A stretch of 64,000 nt of DNA from Clostridium estertheticum subsp. estertheticum. GTDB lineage: Bacteria; Bacillota; Clostridia; Clostridiales; Clostridiaceae. Positions 43,396 to 55,312 of this stretch are shown here, piece after piece (the stretch's first letter is position 1; every line of letters begins with the position of its first letter). The stretch lies in the NCBI RefSeq assembly GCF_001877035.1, contig NZ_CP015756.1:797001-861000 (forward strand), written 5' to 3'. The notes below the pieces were generated by a model. That model saw only the letters and a program-made list of their open reading frames with translations, did no database searches and was not told the origin of the DNA. Both the position numbers and the translations under genes were made by a program.

Positions 43396-43983
43396 TTGAA
43401 ACATATGAGCTATTTTAAGTTAGGAGATTCTTCAACTACGCTAAATACAGGGCTAGTTATATCTCGTAAGAAATCTGAAGATGATGATGGGTACAAATAT
43501 AAAATCCTTACATTAAGAAGCTTTAACGAGAATGGATACTTAGATACACAATATTTGGATGGATTTATAAGTAATGAAAAATTAGATGATAAACAGATAA
43601 CACAAGAAGGCGATATTATTGTACGTTTAAGCTATCCTAATACAGCAATTTATATTCCAAGAGAACTAGAGGGAATTGTTGTAACATCTCTATTTATAAT
43701 TATAAGAATAAAAACTGAGTATGTTTTACCTAAGTATGTGCAAATATATTTAAATTCAGAGAATGTTAAAAGACAACTGGTAGGAAATATTATTGGAAGT
43801 GTTTTATCCATAGTGAAGGCAAGCTCATTTAGAGAGATTGAAATACCTATTTATCCAGTGGAATATCAAGATAAAGTAATCGATATGAATGAGCTTATTT
43901 TAAAAGAAAAAAAATTATTGAATAAATTAATAGAAAAAAAGACGATGTATCATAAAGGAATTATGAGAAAAATGTTTGAATAA
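43396..43983 (+). CDS. Half-size type I restriction specificity subunit (HsdS-like, one TRD)
   Basis: The 195 residues hold one target recognition domain (ITQEGDIIVRLSYPNTAIYI, LPKYVQIYLNSENVKRQL, SIVKASSFREIEIPIYPVEY) and one conserved helix (ELILKEKKLLNKLIEKKTMY). Normal HsdS has two TRDs in about 400 residues. Half-HsdS proteins can dimerise or replace a TRD in combination with the full HsdS, changing the sequence recognised. TTG at 43396 follows GAAGGAG; the next gene is hsdM 17 bases on. Confidence 0.8.
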   Translation: MKHMSYFKLGDSSTTLNTGLVISRKKSEDDDGYKYKILTLRSFNENGYLDTQYLDGFISNEKLDDKQITQEGDIIVRLSYPNTAIYIPRELEGIVVTSLFIIIRIKTEYVLPKYVQIYLNSENVKRQLVGNIIGSVLSIVKASSFREIEIPIYPVEYQDKVIDMNELILKEKKLLNKLIEKKTMYHKGIMRKMFE

Positions 43984-44000
43984 ACAGGAGGAATATAGAC

Positions 44001-45582
<1,582 letters not shown>

Positions 45583-45663
45583 TAGAGCGATAAGGAATAA
45601 ATATGATATTTACACAATTGGAAAAGAAGAGCTTAAAAAAACTGAAGAGTGGTGATAATAACG

Positions 45664-46878
45664 ATGAATAAAGGAATTGCTGAGAGAATTGAAATGATAA
45701 AACAATGGAAGATACCTAAAGGATATAAGAAAATTAATGATGTAATAATTCCTATTGATTGGGATAAAAAGAAATTAAAAGATATAATAACCTTGATATC
45801 AGGACAACACATAAATGCAAGTGATTATAATGAAGATAAAAATGGGATACCATACCTAACAGGTCCATCAGATTTTGTAGATAAAAAGCCAAATATTACA
45901 AGGTATACCTCAAAACCTAAAAGTATGTGTTCAAAGGATGATATTTTAATTACAGTAAAAGGCTCAGGAGTTGGGAAAAGCTTTATTGTGATGAATGAGT
46001 ACTGTATAGGAAGACAGTTAATGGCCATCCGAGCCCAAGATGAATTGAAAAGTTTAGTATATTATAATTTACAACACAAAGAAGCAAATTATAATAGCGA
46101 TTCTGCTGGTTTGATTCCTGGTATTACAAGATCCGGTATAGAAAATAGTGATATTTTTATTTCATCAAATAATACTGAAAATAAAAAAATTGGAACGGTT
46201 TTATGTGAATTTGATAAAGTTATAACATTGAAACAAAAACTCCTACAAGAAAAACAAAAACAGAAAAAAGGATTAATGGAGAGAATTTTGAGTGGACCTG
46301 ATAGAGCATGGAAGACAGTAAAACTTGGAACAGTAATGAAAGAACGTAATGAAATTGGATATAATGGCTTAGAATTATTAGCTATTACATCAGCTAATGG
46401 AGTGGTTCGAAGAAGAGAAGTTAATATAACAGATAATTCAAGTGAAGATAAGAGCAAGTATAAGAGGATTTTACAAGGTGATATAGGATACAACACTATG
46501 AGAATGTGGCAAGGGGTTTCAGGATTATCACAGTATGAAGGCATTGTAAGTCCAGCATATACAGTACTTAAATCAACACAAAAAGTAGATTCTGAGTTTA
46601 TGTCATATTTATTTAAGTTACCACAAGTTATAAATTTATTTCATAGATATTCTCAAGGATTAGTTAAAGATACTCTAAATTTAAAATATAAAAATTTTAA
46701 AGGTATAAATGTCACTATACCTAAAAAACTAGAAAAACAAAAGCAAATAGCTAATATTTTAAGAACAGCAGATAAAGAAATTTACTGGCTGAAAAAGGAA
46801 TTAGAAACTCTCAAACAACAAAAGAAGGGTCTAATGCAGATTCTCCTAACAGGAATAGTAAGAGTTAAATGTGATTAG
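45664..46878 (+). CDS. hsdS: Type I restriction-modification specificity subunit, two TRDs
   Basis: The 404-residue HsdS has TRD1 (~25-185: IPIDWDKKKLKDIITLISGQ, KDDILITVKGSGVGKSFIVM), a central conserved helix (LKQKLLQEKQKQKKGLMERI), TRD2 (~215-375: WKTVKLGTVMKERNEIGYNG, LQGDIGYNTMRMWQGVSGLS) and a distal helix (LETLKQQKKGLMQILLTG). It sets the bipartite target of the HsdM/HsdR complex. The frame opens at 45649; ATG 45664 begins the conserved protein. It is separated from hsdM by the TAG tract and ~80 bases. Confidence 0.92.
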   Translation: MNKGIAERIEMIKQWKIPKGYKKINDVIIPIDWDKKKLKDIITLISGQHINASDYNEDKNGIPYLTGPSDFVDKKPNITRYTSKPKSMCSKDDILITVKGSGVGKSFIVMNEYCIGRQLMAIRAQDELKSLVYYNLQHKEANYNSDSAGLIPGITRSGIENSDIFISSNNTENKKIGTVLCEFDKVITLKQKLLQEKQKQKKGLMERILSGPDRAWKTVKLGTVMKERNEIGYNGLELLAITSANGVVRRREVNITDNSSEDKSKYKRILQGDIGYNTMRMWQGVSGLSQYEGIVSPAYTVLKSTQKVDSEFMSYLFKLPQVINLFHRYSQGLVKDTLNLKYKNFKGINVTIPKKLEKQKQIANILRTADKEIYWLKKELETLKQQKKGLMQILLTGIVRVKCD

Positions 46879-46885
46879 ACATCTC

Positions 46886-46918
46886 AAAACAGTTAATAAA
46901 ATTAATATTAACTGTTTT
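46886..46918 (+). terminator. Hairpin between hsdS and hsdR
   Basis: AAAACAGTTAAT pairs with ATTAACTGTTTT (46907-46918), then TTAG. It could lower hsdR expression relative to the methylase and specificity genes. Confidence 0.6.
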
Positions 46919-46958
46919 TAGTTTGTATTATGGGGAATTACGGTGGGGGGGAATGTAC

Positions 46959-49900
46959 ATGGATAACAAAGATTTTGATGAAAAGAATATAAGTCAAATT
47001 CCAGCTATAGAGGTATTAAAGAATTTAGATTATAAATACATAGATACTAAGGAGGCTAGTAAATTAAGGGGCAATCTTTATAATGTTTTGTTAAGGCCAA
47101 TATTAAAAAAAAAGTTAAATGAGTTGAACTCATATACTTATAAAGGAAAAGAGTACAAGTTTAGTGAAAAAAATATTAATGAAGCTTCAATGGATATTGA
47201 TGAATTATTAACAGATGGGTTAGTTAAAACCAATGAAAAAATATTTCAATCTTTAATGTTAGGTAGAAGTTATATTGAAAATTTACAAGATGGTACCAAG
47301 CGTAGTTTTACGATGAAGTTTGTTGATTGGGACAAAACAAATAATAACGATTTTTATGTAGTTGAGGAGGTTACTGTTGAAAGTGAGGACGGGAGAAAAA
47401 GTCCTAGACTAGATTTAGTCCTATTTATGAATGGTATTCCTTTTGGAGTAATTGAATGTAAGAAATCTTCCATTTTAACAGAGCAGGGAATTAGCCAAAT
47501 GTTAAGGAATCAATCTAAGGATTACATACCACAACTTTTTAAATTTATACAAATTGTTATGGCTACAAATAAGAATGAAACTAAATATGCTACTTGCAGT
47601 ACACCTAAGCAGTTTTGGAGTGTTTGGAAAGAGCAAGATGAAAAGTGGCTTAATAGTAAAGTGAAAAAAGTAGTAATTGATAGATTACCTACAAACCAAG
47701 ATAAGAATATTGTCTCGTTATTTTATCCTGGCAGGGTAATTGAATTAATTAAATACTTCATTTTATTTGATAAGGATATAAAGAAAATATGTAGATATCA
47801 ACAGTATTTTGCTGTAAAGGAAATAATTAAGACTATTAATAAAAACGATAAAAATGGGAATAGACAATCAGGGTTAATATGGCATACTCAAGGATCAGGT
47901 AAGTCATTGACCATGGTTATGGTTGCAAAATATATTTTATCTGAGCTTAAACAATTTAAACCTAGAGTTGTAATTGTTACAGATAGAATTGATCTGGACA
48001 AGCAAATTAATAGAACATTTAATCATACAAGGTTAAAAGCTATTAGGGCTGCTACAGGAAAACATTTAATAGATTTGATAGAGAATAATGAAGCAGATAT
48101 TATTACTACATTAGTTCATAAATTTAATACCGCATCAAAAAAAGAAAAAAAACTTGAGTCGAGAGATATCTTTGTTTTAGTAGATGAATCTCATAGAAGT
48201 CAATACAACCAATTAAATATTAAGATGAAAGAAGTGTTTCCTAACGCATGTTATTTAGGGTTTACAGGTACTCCACTTATGAAAAATGATAAAACTCTTG
48301 ATAAGTTCGGTGGGAAGTTTATTCATAAATATACAATGGTAGATGGGGTTAATGATAAGGCTATAGTACCTCTTTTATATGAAGGAAAAATGGTAGAACA
48401 AAGTGTTAATAAGAAAGCTATTGATATGCAATTAGATATAATAACTAGAAATTTAAATGATGATCATAAAGATCAAGTTATGAAAAAATGGAGTTCGTTT
48501 GAAAAAGTAGCTTCTAGTGATCAAAGAATAAGTTTGATAGCTTTTGATATTAATGAGCATTTTATAAATAATTACAAATCTAAAGACTTACTTTATACAG
48601 CAATGTTTGCAACTAATAGCAAAAAAGATTCCATTAAATATTTAAGAGCTTTTGAAGCTTTAGGTGACTTAAATGTTGGAGTGATTATTTCGGCACCAGA
48701 TATGAGAGAGGGTTATGACGAAGTTAATAAAAAACCAGATGATTTAATAATTGAATTTTGGAATGAAATGATGGATAAATATGAAAATCCCACGGACTAT
48801 GAGGAGACTTTAAAAGACGAATTCGATCATGGAGAGTTAGATTTATTAATCGTTGTAGATAAACTTTTAACTGGGTTTGATGCCCCAAGGGCCGCTGTTT
48901 TATATATAGATAAGGAAATGAAGGACCATACATTGCTTCAAGCAATTGCAAGAATCAACCGTCTATATAAAGATAAAGAATATGGATATATAGTAGATTA
49001 TAGGGGCTTAATTAAAAAGCTAGATGATGCTATGGAGATGTATTCAGGTGCAGGACTTGAAAGCTTTGAAGGGAAATATTTAAAAGGAGCCGTACATAAT
49101 GTTATTATGATTATTGGTGACATTAGACAATATTATACAGAGCTTGTTAATTTCTTTAGCATAATTAAAAATAAAGATGATGTCGAGGAATATGAAATAT
49201 ATTTAGCAGATAAAAAAGTAAGAGAAGATTTTTATAATATACTATGCAACTTTGGTAGAAATATTGCTATAGCATTGGAATCAGAAAAAATTTATAATGC
49301 TTTAGGTAAAGAAGAAATAGAGAAATATAAGTCTGCTTTTAAGTTTTATCAAAAATTAAGGGAATCAGTAAAACACAGATATTCAGATAGTATTGATGCT
49401 AAAGAATATGAAGCTAGAATGCAAAAATTAATTGATAATTATATAGCAGCAGAAGGTATGATGATAATTACAAATCCTGTTGATATATTAGACAAGGAAG
49501 CCTTTGAGGAAGAGGTAGAAAGAATTACAAATCCAAGGTCTAAAGCAGATACTATTAGAACAAGACTTAGCAAGAGCATATCAGAAAAATATGATGAAAA
49601 TCCAGCATATTATCAGAGGTTTTCTGATAGAATCCAAAAAGTTTTGGAAGAATATAAAAATAGGCGAATATCTGAGGCATCAGATTTAGATTATTTAACT
49701 AAAATTGAGGATATAATGAAAAACTATAGAGCGAAGAAAGATGATACTTATTATCCAGATTCAATAAAAAACAATGAAAATGCTCAGGCATTTTATGGAG
49801 AAGTTAATAACGTTATCAAAGAAAGTAAAGCTTCCTATACCACTAAAGAAGATGAAATAGGTGTTTTGGCTTTAGAAATTGATTATGTAATAAAAGAAAA

Positions 49901-50066
49901 TTGTAAAGTTGATTGGCATGATAATATAGATGTACACAATAAAATAGCTCAAGAAATTGATGATATTTTATATGATTATACTAGTAAAAGCAACTTAGAT
50001 ATTCCTTTTGAAGATATAGACAAGATAATCGAAAAGGTAAAGAATGTAGCACTAAAAAGGTATTAG
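46959..50066 (+). CDS. hsdR: Type I restriction endonuclease subunit R
   Basis: The 1035-residue motor nuclease has an N-terminal PD-(D/E)XK site (PRLDLVLF with D152, then VIECKKS with E166 and K168). Helicase motifs follow: I HTQGSGKSLTM (309-319), Ia VIVTDRIDLD, II LVDESHRSQ (409-412 DESH), III GFTGTPLM and VI QAIARINRLY. It cuts DNA far from unmethylated sites after translocation. The frame opens at 46923; ATG 46959 follows GGTGGGGGGG at good spacing. The next gene starts ten bases downstream. Confidence 0.95.
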   Translation: MDNKDFDEKNISQIPAIEVLKNLDYKYIDTKEASKLRGNLYNVLLRPILKKKLNELNSYTYKGKEYKFSEKNINEASMDIDELLTDGLVKTNEKIFQSLMLGRSYIENLQDGTKRSFTMKFVDWDKTNNNDFYVVEEVTVESEDGRKSPRLDLVLFMNGIPFGVIECKKSSILTEQGISQMLRNQSKDYIPQLFKFIQIVMATNKNETKYATCSTPKQFWSVWKEQDEKWLNSKVKKVVIDRLPTNQDKNIVSLFYPGRVIELIKYFILFDKDIKKICRYQQYFAVKEIIKTINKNDKNGNRQSGLIWHTQGSGKSLTMVMVAKYILSELKQFKPRVVIVTDRIDLDKQINRTFNHTRLKAIRAATGKHLIDLIENNEADIITTLVHKFNTASKKEKKLESRDIFVLVDESHRSQYNQLNIKMKEVFPNACYLGFTGTPLMKNDKTLDKFGGKFIHKYTMVDGVNDKAIVPLLYEGKMVEQSVNKKAIDMQLDIITRNLNDDHKDQVMKKWSSFEKVASSDQRISLIAFDINEHFINNYKSKDLLYTAMFATNSKKDSIKYLRAFEALGDLNVGVIISAPDMREGYDEVNKKPDDLIIEFWNEMMDKYENPTDYEETLKDEFDHGELDLLIVVDKLLTGFDAPRAAVLYIDKEMKDHTLLQAIARINRLYKDKEYGYIVDYRGLIKKLDDAMEMYSGAGLESFEGKYLKGAVHNVIMIIGDIRQYYTELVNFFSIIKNKDDVEEYEIYLADKKVREDFYNILCNFGRNIAIALESEKIYNALGKEEIEKYKSAFKFYQKLRESVKHRYSDSIDAKEYEARMQKLIDNYIAAEGMMIITNPVDILDKEAFEEEVERITNPRSKADTIRTRLSKSISEKYDENPAYYQRFSDRIQKVLEEYKNRRISEASDLDYLTKIEDIMKNYRAKKDDTYYPDSIKNNENAQAFYGEVNNVIKESKASYTTKEDEIGVLALEIDYVIKENCKVDWHDNIDVHNKIAQEIDDILYDYTSKSNLDIPFEDIDKIIEKVKNVALKRY

Positions 50067-50075
50067 GTGATAAAA

Positions 50076-50798
50076 ATGAACATATATGAAGTAAAATATG
50101 GGGCAGATAAAATTGCATTTAGCATAAAACGAAAGAAAGTTAAAAACATAAATTTAAATATTAGGATTACAGGAGAAGTTATTGTAACTGCTAGGGAGGA
50201 AGTACCAATAGAATTCATAGTGGCATTTGTTGAAAGAAAGGCTAACTGGATTACTAAACAAACCAAGTATTTTAAATATCATGAGCCGGAAAGTACAGCT
50301 AAAAAAGAAATGGTTAGTGGAGAAACAATAAAATACTTAGGAAGGCAATATAGACTAAAAGTTTTAGAGAGTACTAATGAGTGTGTTAAATACTTTAGAG
50401 GATATATTTATCTATATGTCAAAGATAAGAGTAAGTACAGACGTAAGGAGATATTATTAAACAACTGGTTTGATTTTAAATGTAGAAAAATATTTATGAG
50501 TAGTTACGATAAAACATATAAAATAGTCGAAAAATATGAGATACCTAATGTTCAGATTAATATTAGAAAGATGAAATCAAGATGGGGATCATGTATTTTA
50601 GAAAAACAAATTATAATTTTGAATAGAGAACTTATAAAAGCACCTAAGTATTGTATTGAATATGTTATTTTACATGAATTAATTCATATGAAATACAGGA
50701 ACCATAATAAGGACTTTTATGATTTTCTATATACTTTAATGCCAGACTGGAAAGAAAGAAAAAGGATATTAGATGAAGAAATTGTGATGGATTTATAG
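50076..50798 (+). CDS. YgjP/DUF45-type zinc metallopeptidase
   Basis: The 240-residue protein has an N-terminal beta-rich DUF45 part (DKIAFSIKRKKVKNINLNIR) and the zinc site VILHELIHMKYRNHNKDF (HELIH at 200-204). MKSRWGSCI before it is typical of the SprT/YgjP group. Such genes are commonly found directly downstream of hsdR in type I systems; the role there is unknown. The ATG at 50076 uses AGGTG next to the hsdR stop. It ends the type I operon. Confidence 0.88.
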   Translation: MNIYEVKYGADKIAFSIKRKKVKNINLNIRITGEVIVTAREEVPIEFIVAFVERKANWITKQTKYFKYHEPESTAKKEMVSGETIKYLGRQYRLKVLESTNECVKYFRGYIYLYVKDKSKYRRKEILLNNWFDFKCRKIFMSSYDKTYKIVEKYEIPNVQINIRKMKSRWGSCILEKQIIILNRELIKAPKYCIEYVILHELIHMKYRNHNKDFYDFLYTLMPDWKERKRILDEEIVMDL

Positions 50799-50998
50799 TA
50801 AGTGCATACTTTTTGACCTAGTAAAAGCTAAAAGTTTTAGTGATTTACTAGGTGCAAGTAAATCAATGATAAAAATCTAATTATTTTTTGAAAAAGAGTT
50901 ATGGGTATGAACCATTAGATAAAAATGAATACTATATAGTTTGACTCGAAACCAGGCTAGTGGTTATACCATTCCACAGATTTTATTTTTTCACCAAT

Positions 50999-51034
50999 AA
51001 TAGGGACTCTAGCAAACTTGCTAGAGTCCCTATT
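50999..51034. repeat. Perfect 17-base-arm hairpin after the type I operon
   Basis: AATAGGGACTCTAGCAA (50999-51015) and its complement (51018-51034) are separated by two bases. GC content is higher than the surroundings and there is no T-run after it. It may be a terminator or the relic of a mobile element end. The remainder of 50799-51361 shows only non-coding AT-rich sequence; an AT-rich inverted stretch (CTAGTAAA near 50819, TTTACTAG near 50845) lies just after the peptidase gene. Confidence 0.6.
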
Positions 51035-51361
51035 GGCATGTTAGCAACAACGAATAATCAGTTCTTAAAGAGGTCGCACTTTTTATAAAGATTAATAGCA
51101 AAACATTTAATCTTTATTGATATAATAATGATGGCGTAATAAGAGTAATTATCGATATTTGCACCAGCAGTAAAAGTAAAAAGGGAATGATCATTAAATC
51201 TCGAATACTTATATAATAACAAGTATATTTGGGTGTATAAGCTAAAATGTTAAAAATATTTGAATAGATTAGATTTAAAATTTTAAAGAAATTTATAAAA
51301 GGTAAATGCAGTAACTTTTAATTGGAAAGCGAAGAGTTTTATAAGTAAAGGGGTAATGGTT

Positions 51362-52282
51362 ATGTTTTTATATAAAATAGATGGGAATAACTTAGAGGAA
51401 ATAAAGGAAAATACTTTTTCAAAGGAAGTGGAACTTCATAAGTTATGTGAAAATAATTTAGAAAATATATTTGGGTTAAGGTTTGTTAAGAGGGAATTTT
51501 CTTTTAATAACTTTAGGCTTGATACTTTAGCATTTAATGAGAGCAGTAAGTCTTTTGTAATTATTGAGTATAAGAATACTAGTAACTTTAGTGTTATAGA
51601 TCAAGGCTATTCGTATCTTTCTTTAATGCTTAATAATAAGGCTGATTTTATACTTGAGTATAATGAAAACTGTAATAGCACATTAAAGAGAGACGATGTG
51701 GACTGGTCACAATCAAGGGTTATATTTGTATCTCCAGCCTTTAATAATTATCAAAAGGAGGCTATTAATTTTAAAGACTTACCTTTTGAGTTATGGGAAG
51801 TAAAGAGATTTACTAATGATACAATGTATTTTAATCTAATTAAATCATCAAAAGGTAGTGAATCTATAAAGACAATAGCTACAAGCGGTAGTGAAGTTGA
51901 TATTGTAAATACAGAAGTTAAAGTATATACAGAAGAACAGCACTTAAATAACTCTAGTGAAGAAATTATTGAGTTATATGGAAAAATAAAAGATTTTATA
52001 CTATCATTAGATGCCACTATTGATATAAAAGCTAAAAAATTAGAATTAGGTTTTATATATAATAAGAAAGTAATGCTAGATATACATTTACAAAAAAAAG
52101 CCTTGAAAATTTGGTTAAATACAAAAGCAGGTACGTTAGATGATCCTAGAAATATTGCAAGAGATGTTTCAAATACTGGACATTGGGGAAATGGCGATTA
52201 TCAGATACAAATAAGTAATGACGAGGATATCGAGTACATATTTAGTTTGATTAAGCAGTTATATAAATCGAAGAATAAATGA
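51362..52282 (+). CDS. PD-(D/E)XK-like protein with C-terminal DUF5655 domain
   Basis: The 306-residue protein has an N-terminal nuclease-like core: LHKLCENNLENIFGLRFV (E30), NFRLDTLAFNE (D54) and SFVIIEYKNT (E69, K71), matching the PD-(D/E)XK pattern. Residues ~205-300 are a DUF5655 domain (IIELYGKIKDFILSLDATID, LDIHLQKKALKIWLNTKAG, DVSNTGHWGNGDYQIQISND). ATG 51362 is eight bases after AAAGGGG. It lies 106 bases before the PLD-helicase gene on the same strand and may form a defence unit with it. No partner methylase is in this pair. Confidence 0.75.
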   Translation: MFLYKIDGNNLEEIKENTFSKEVELHKLCENNLENIFGLRFVKREFSFNNFRLDTLAFNESSKSFVIIEYKNTSNFSVIDQGYSYLSLMLNNKADFILEYNENCNSTLKRDDVDWSQSRVIFVSPAFNNYQKEAINFKDLPFELWEVKRFTNDTMYFNLIKSSKGSESIKTIATSGSEVDIVNTEVKVYTEEQHLNNSSEEIIELYGKIKDFILSLDATIDIKAKKLELGFIYNKKVMLDIHLQKKALKIWLNTKAGTLDDPRNIARDVSNTGHWGNGDYQIQISNDEDIEYIFSLIKQLYKSKNK

Positions 52283-52388
52283 GTTCAGACTGAAGGTTTA
52301 GAGTATGTGTATAAGTGGTGATAATTTAGAAATATAAATTAAATTATGTTAAATAAAATTAGCTACATATTAAATTACGGGGGATAAG

Positions 52389-55289
52389 ATGAATTCAATA
52401 TTTAACAAGATAGATATTAAAGAGGAACAGCAGATTAATTTTGTAGATGTTAAACATAAAGAAATAGAAAACACCGAATTTCTAGTAAATAATAAACTAA
52501 TAGTGAATTCAGAAAAAGGAAATTTATTAGATGAACTTAAGATATGCTTAAGCGACTGTGAGAAGTTTTATTTTAGTGTGGCGTTTATTAATTTTAGTGG
52601 ACTTCAACTTTTATTAGATAGCTTTAAGGAACTTGAGGAAAAAGGTGTGAAGGGTAAGATATTAACATCTACATATCTTAATTTTACTGAACCAAAGGCA
52701 CTTGAGAGGATAAACAAGTTTAAAAATATTGATTTAAAGGTTTTTGTGGCTACGAATGAGATGGGATTTCATACTAAGGCTTATATTTTTGAAAACAAAG
52801 ATGAGTATAAAATAATTATAGGATCCTCTAATATAACTCAAAGAGCTTTAAAGCGTAATGTGGAGTGGAATGTTAAAGTTATTTCTAAAAAAGATGACAG
52901 TTTTACCCGTGAGGTTTTAGAGGAGTATTTAAGTTTATGGGAATCAACTTCTATTGTTGATGATGAGTTTATTAACAGCTACAGTAACTTTTTAAAGGAA
53001 CTTAAAAAAAGTCAACAAAATAACAACTTAGACTTTAGTAACTATCAATTAATTAAGCCTAACTATATGCAGCAGAAAGCTATGGATAATTTATATAGAT
53101 TAAGAGCTGCTGGCGAAGATAAAGCTTTGGTTATTGCAGCCACCGGCACAGGTAAAACTTATATGTCAGCATTTGATGCTATTAGCTATAAACCTAAAAA
53201 GTTACTTTTCTTGGCTCATAGGGAAGAGATATTAAGAAGTGCAGAAAAAACATTTAAGGAGTTAGTTAAAAACAAAGATATTACAACGGGACTTTTAGCC
53301 GGTACAAGCAAGGATTTAGATGCGGATTATTTATTTTCAACTATACAATCGATGAATAATAATCTTGGAAATTTTAAGAGTGATGAGTTTGAATATATGA
53401 TTATTGATGAGGCTCACCATGCTTCTAGTTCGTCTTATGAAAGGGTTATGGAGTATTTCAAACCTAAGTTTTTACTTGGCATGACTGCAACACCAGAAAG
53501 ATGTGATAACGGAAACATATTTGATATTTTCGATAATAATGTGGCTTTAGAATTAAGACTTAGGGAAGCTTTAAAGCTAGAACTCGTTATTCCATTTCAT
53601 TATTTTGGAATATCAGATATAGAGGGTATTGATCTTAGCGGAGTAAATACGCAGGACATTAATGAAATAACTAAAAGATTAAAGGTTAATGAGAGAGTTG
53701 ATTTCATAATAGATAAGATGGAATTTTACGGATATGATGGGGAGAAACGTAAAGGAGTAGGTTTTTGTGCCAGTATTGATCATGCACAGTATATGGCAGC
53801 TGAATTTAACAAAAGAGGAATTAAAAGCGTATGCTTAAGTGCAGATAATTCTGTTGATGAGAGACAATATTATATAAAAAAATTAGAAGCAGATGAGGAA
53901 GAATTAGAAGTTATATTCACTGTAGACATATTTAATGAAGGCGTGGATATTCCATCTATTAATTTAGTATTAATGCTTAGACCAACTAATTCGCCTATAA
54001 TTTTCATACAACAGCTTGGTCGTGGACTTAGAACTCATAAAGAAAAATCCTTTTTAACTGTATTAGATTTTATAGGTAATCATAAAAAAGTATTTCTAAT
54101 TGCCATAGCATTAAATGGTGCAAGATATTATGATAAAGATAGTTTAAAGGTAGCTGTAGCAACTCAGTTTGGTAATATACCTGGATGCACAAATATACAG
54201 ATGGATAGAATCGCTCAGGAGAGAATATTAGAACAGTTAACTGAAGAAAATTTTAATTCCATGAGATATTTAAAGGAAGAATATTTAGAGTTTAAGATGA
54301 TGAACAGTGGAAAAACTCCATATTTACTTATGGATTATATAAAGTATGATGGAGCACCTGATCCTTTAAGATTTTTAAGTAAGGAAAAAACTTATATTGG
54401 GTTTGTAGCTAAGATGGAGAATGATGATGTTTTAAAAAAGTTATTGGAAGAGGAAGTTTTTCTTAAAATACTTAAAGAATTATCAGCAAAGTTGCCTATA
54501 AAACGAGTTTATGAATATAGCATAATTAAATATTTGTTAAGCAATGAAAAAATAAGTTTAATGCAAGCTAAGAATGAGATATTAAAGTATATTGATGGTG
54601 TAGATGATGACAGTATTAAACATGCATTCCAGTGTTTAAATCAAAACTATTATGATTCAGCTCAGGTTAAAAATAATGTTAAACGTTTTGAGCTTAATGG
54701 TGATCTTTTAAGTAGTACATGGGAATTTAAGACGGTGGTACACAATGAAAAATATAGAATATATATTGAAGATGTTATAAATTATGCTCTTATAAGATAT
54801 GAAAAAGAGTTTGAAAGTAAGTATTATGGAGTGCCATTTTTTAAGTTATATGAGCAGTATCAAATGATAGATGCAGCGTTACTTTCTAATTATACTAAAA
54901 TTCATAGTTCTTTTAGAGGAAGTGGACTTATAACAAATGGAAATGAATATTTTATTTTTGTAGATCTACATAAGGAAGAAGACATTAAGGAAAGTATAAA
55001 TTATAAAGATAAGTTTATAGATAGCAAATACTTTCAATGGCAAAGTCCAAATAGCACGTCTCAAAGTTCAGAAAGAGGTAAAAATATCATTTTTAATAAA
55101 GAAAGAGGAATTAATCTACATATTTTTGTGAGGAAATATAAGCAAATTGATGGAGCCTCTGAACCTTATATTTATATAGGTAAGGGTGATGTGATAGAGT
55201 ATGAAGGAGAAAAGCCTATAACGGTTAAGATAAAGTTAAAGAATGAAATGCCAACAGATAAATATATAGAATTCATAAAAAAGGTATAG
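52389..55289 (+). CDS. PLD-nuclease/DEAD-box helicase with DUF3427 C-terminus
   Basis: The 966-residue protein joins three parts. A PLD-type nuclease domain (~45-195) has GFHTKAYIF (H128, K130) and IIGSSNITQRALKRNVEWN. The superfamily 2 helicase core has IAATGTGKTYM (251-257), IIDEAHHAS (340-343), MTATPERCD, FNEGVDIPSINLVL and QQLGRGLRTHKEK. The C-terminal ~350 residues look like DUF3427 (YFIFVDLHKEEDIKESINYK, INLHIFVRKYKQ). Only one HxK motif is seen, so the PLD unit would need to dimerise. The gene converges on a Nudix gene with a shared terminator. Confidence 0.85.
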   Translation: MNSIFNKIDIKEEQQINFVDVKHKEIENTEFLVNNKLIVNSEKGNLLDELKICLSDCEKFYFSVAFINFSGLQLLLDSFKELEEKGVKGKILTSTYLNFTEPKALERINKFKNIDLKVFVATNEMGFHTKAYIFENKDEYKIIIGSSNITQRALKRNVEWNVKVISKKDDSFTREVLEEYLSLWESTSIVDDEFINSYSNFLKELKKSQQNNNLDFSNYQLIKPNYMQQKAMDNLYRLRAAGEDKALVIAATGTGKTYMSAFDAISYKPKKLLFLAHREEILRSAEKTFKELVKNKDITTGLLAGTSKDLDADYLFSTIQSMNNNLGNFKSDEFEYMIIDEAHHASSSSYERVMEYFKPKFLLGMTATPERCDNGNIFDIFDNNVALELRLREALKLELVIPFHYFGISDIEGIDLSGVNTQDINEITKRLKVNERVDFIIDKMEFYGYDGEKRKGVGFCASIDHAQYMAAEFNKRGIKSVCLSADNSVDERQYYIKKLEADEEELEVIFTVDIFNEGVDIPSINLVLMLRPTNSPIIFIQQLGRGLRTHKEKSFLTVLDFIGNHKKVFLIAIALNGARYYDKDSLKVAVATQFGNIPGCTNIQMDRIAQERILEQLTEENFNSMRYLKEEYLEFKMMNSGKTPYLLMDYIKYDGAPDPLRFLSKEKTYIGFVAKMENDDVLKKLLEEEVFLKILKELSAKLPIKRVYEYSIIKYLLSNEKISLMQAKNEILKYIDGVDDDSIKHAFQCLNQNYYDSAQVKNNVKRFELNGDLLSSTWEFKTVVHNEKYRIYIEDVINYALIRYEKEFESKYYGVPFFKLYEQYQMIDAALLSNYTKIHSSFRGSGLITNGNEYFIFVDLHKEEDIKESINYKDKFIDSKYFQWQSPNSTSQSSERGKNIIFNKERGINLHIFVRKYKQIDGASEPYIYIGKGDVIEYEGEKPITVKIKLKNEMPTDKYIEFIKKV

Positions 55290-55312
55290 CAAATTATTTT
55301 GCTATACCTTTT
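55279..55312. terminator. Shared bidirectional terminator that contains both stop codons
   Basis: AAAAGGTATAGCAAA and TTTGCTATACCTTTT pair around TTAT. The helicase stop (55287-55289) and the Nudix stop (55302-55304) both lie inside the stem. Confidence 0.88.

Noticed and set aside
46089-46544. 151-codon minus-strand frame inside hsdS
   Set aside because: Antisense shadow; hydrophobic Ser/Leu-rich composition is typical of reversed AT-rich coding sequence.
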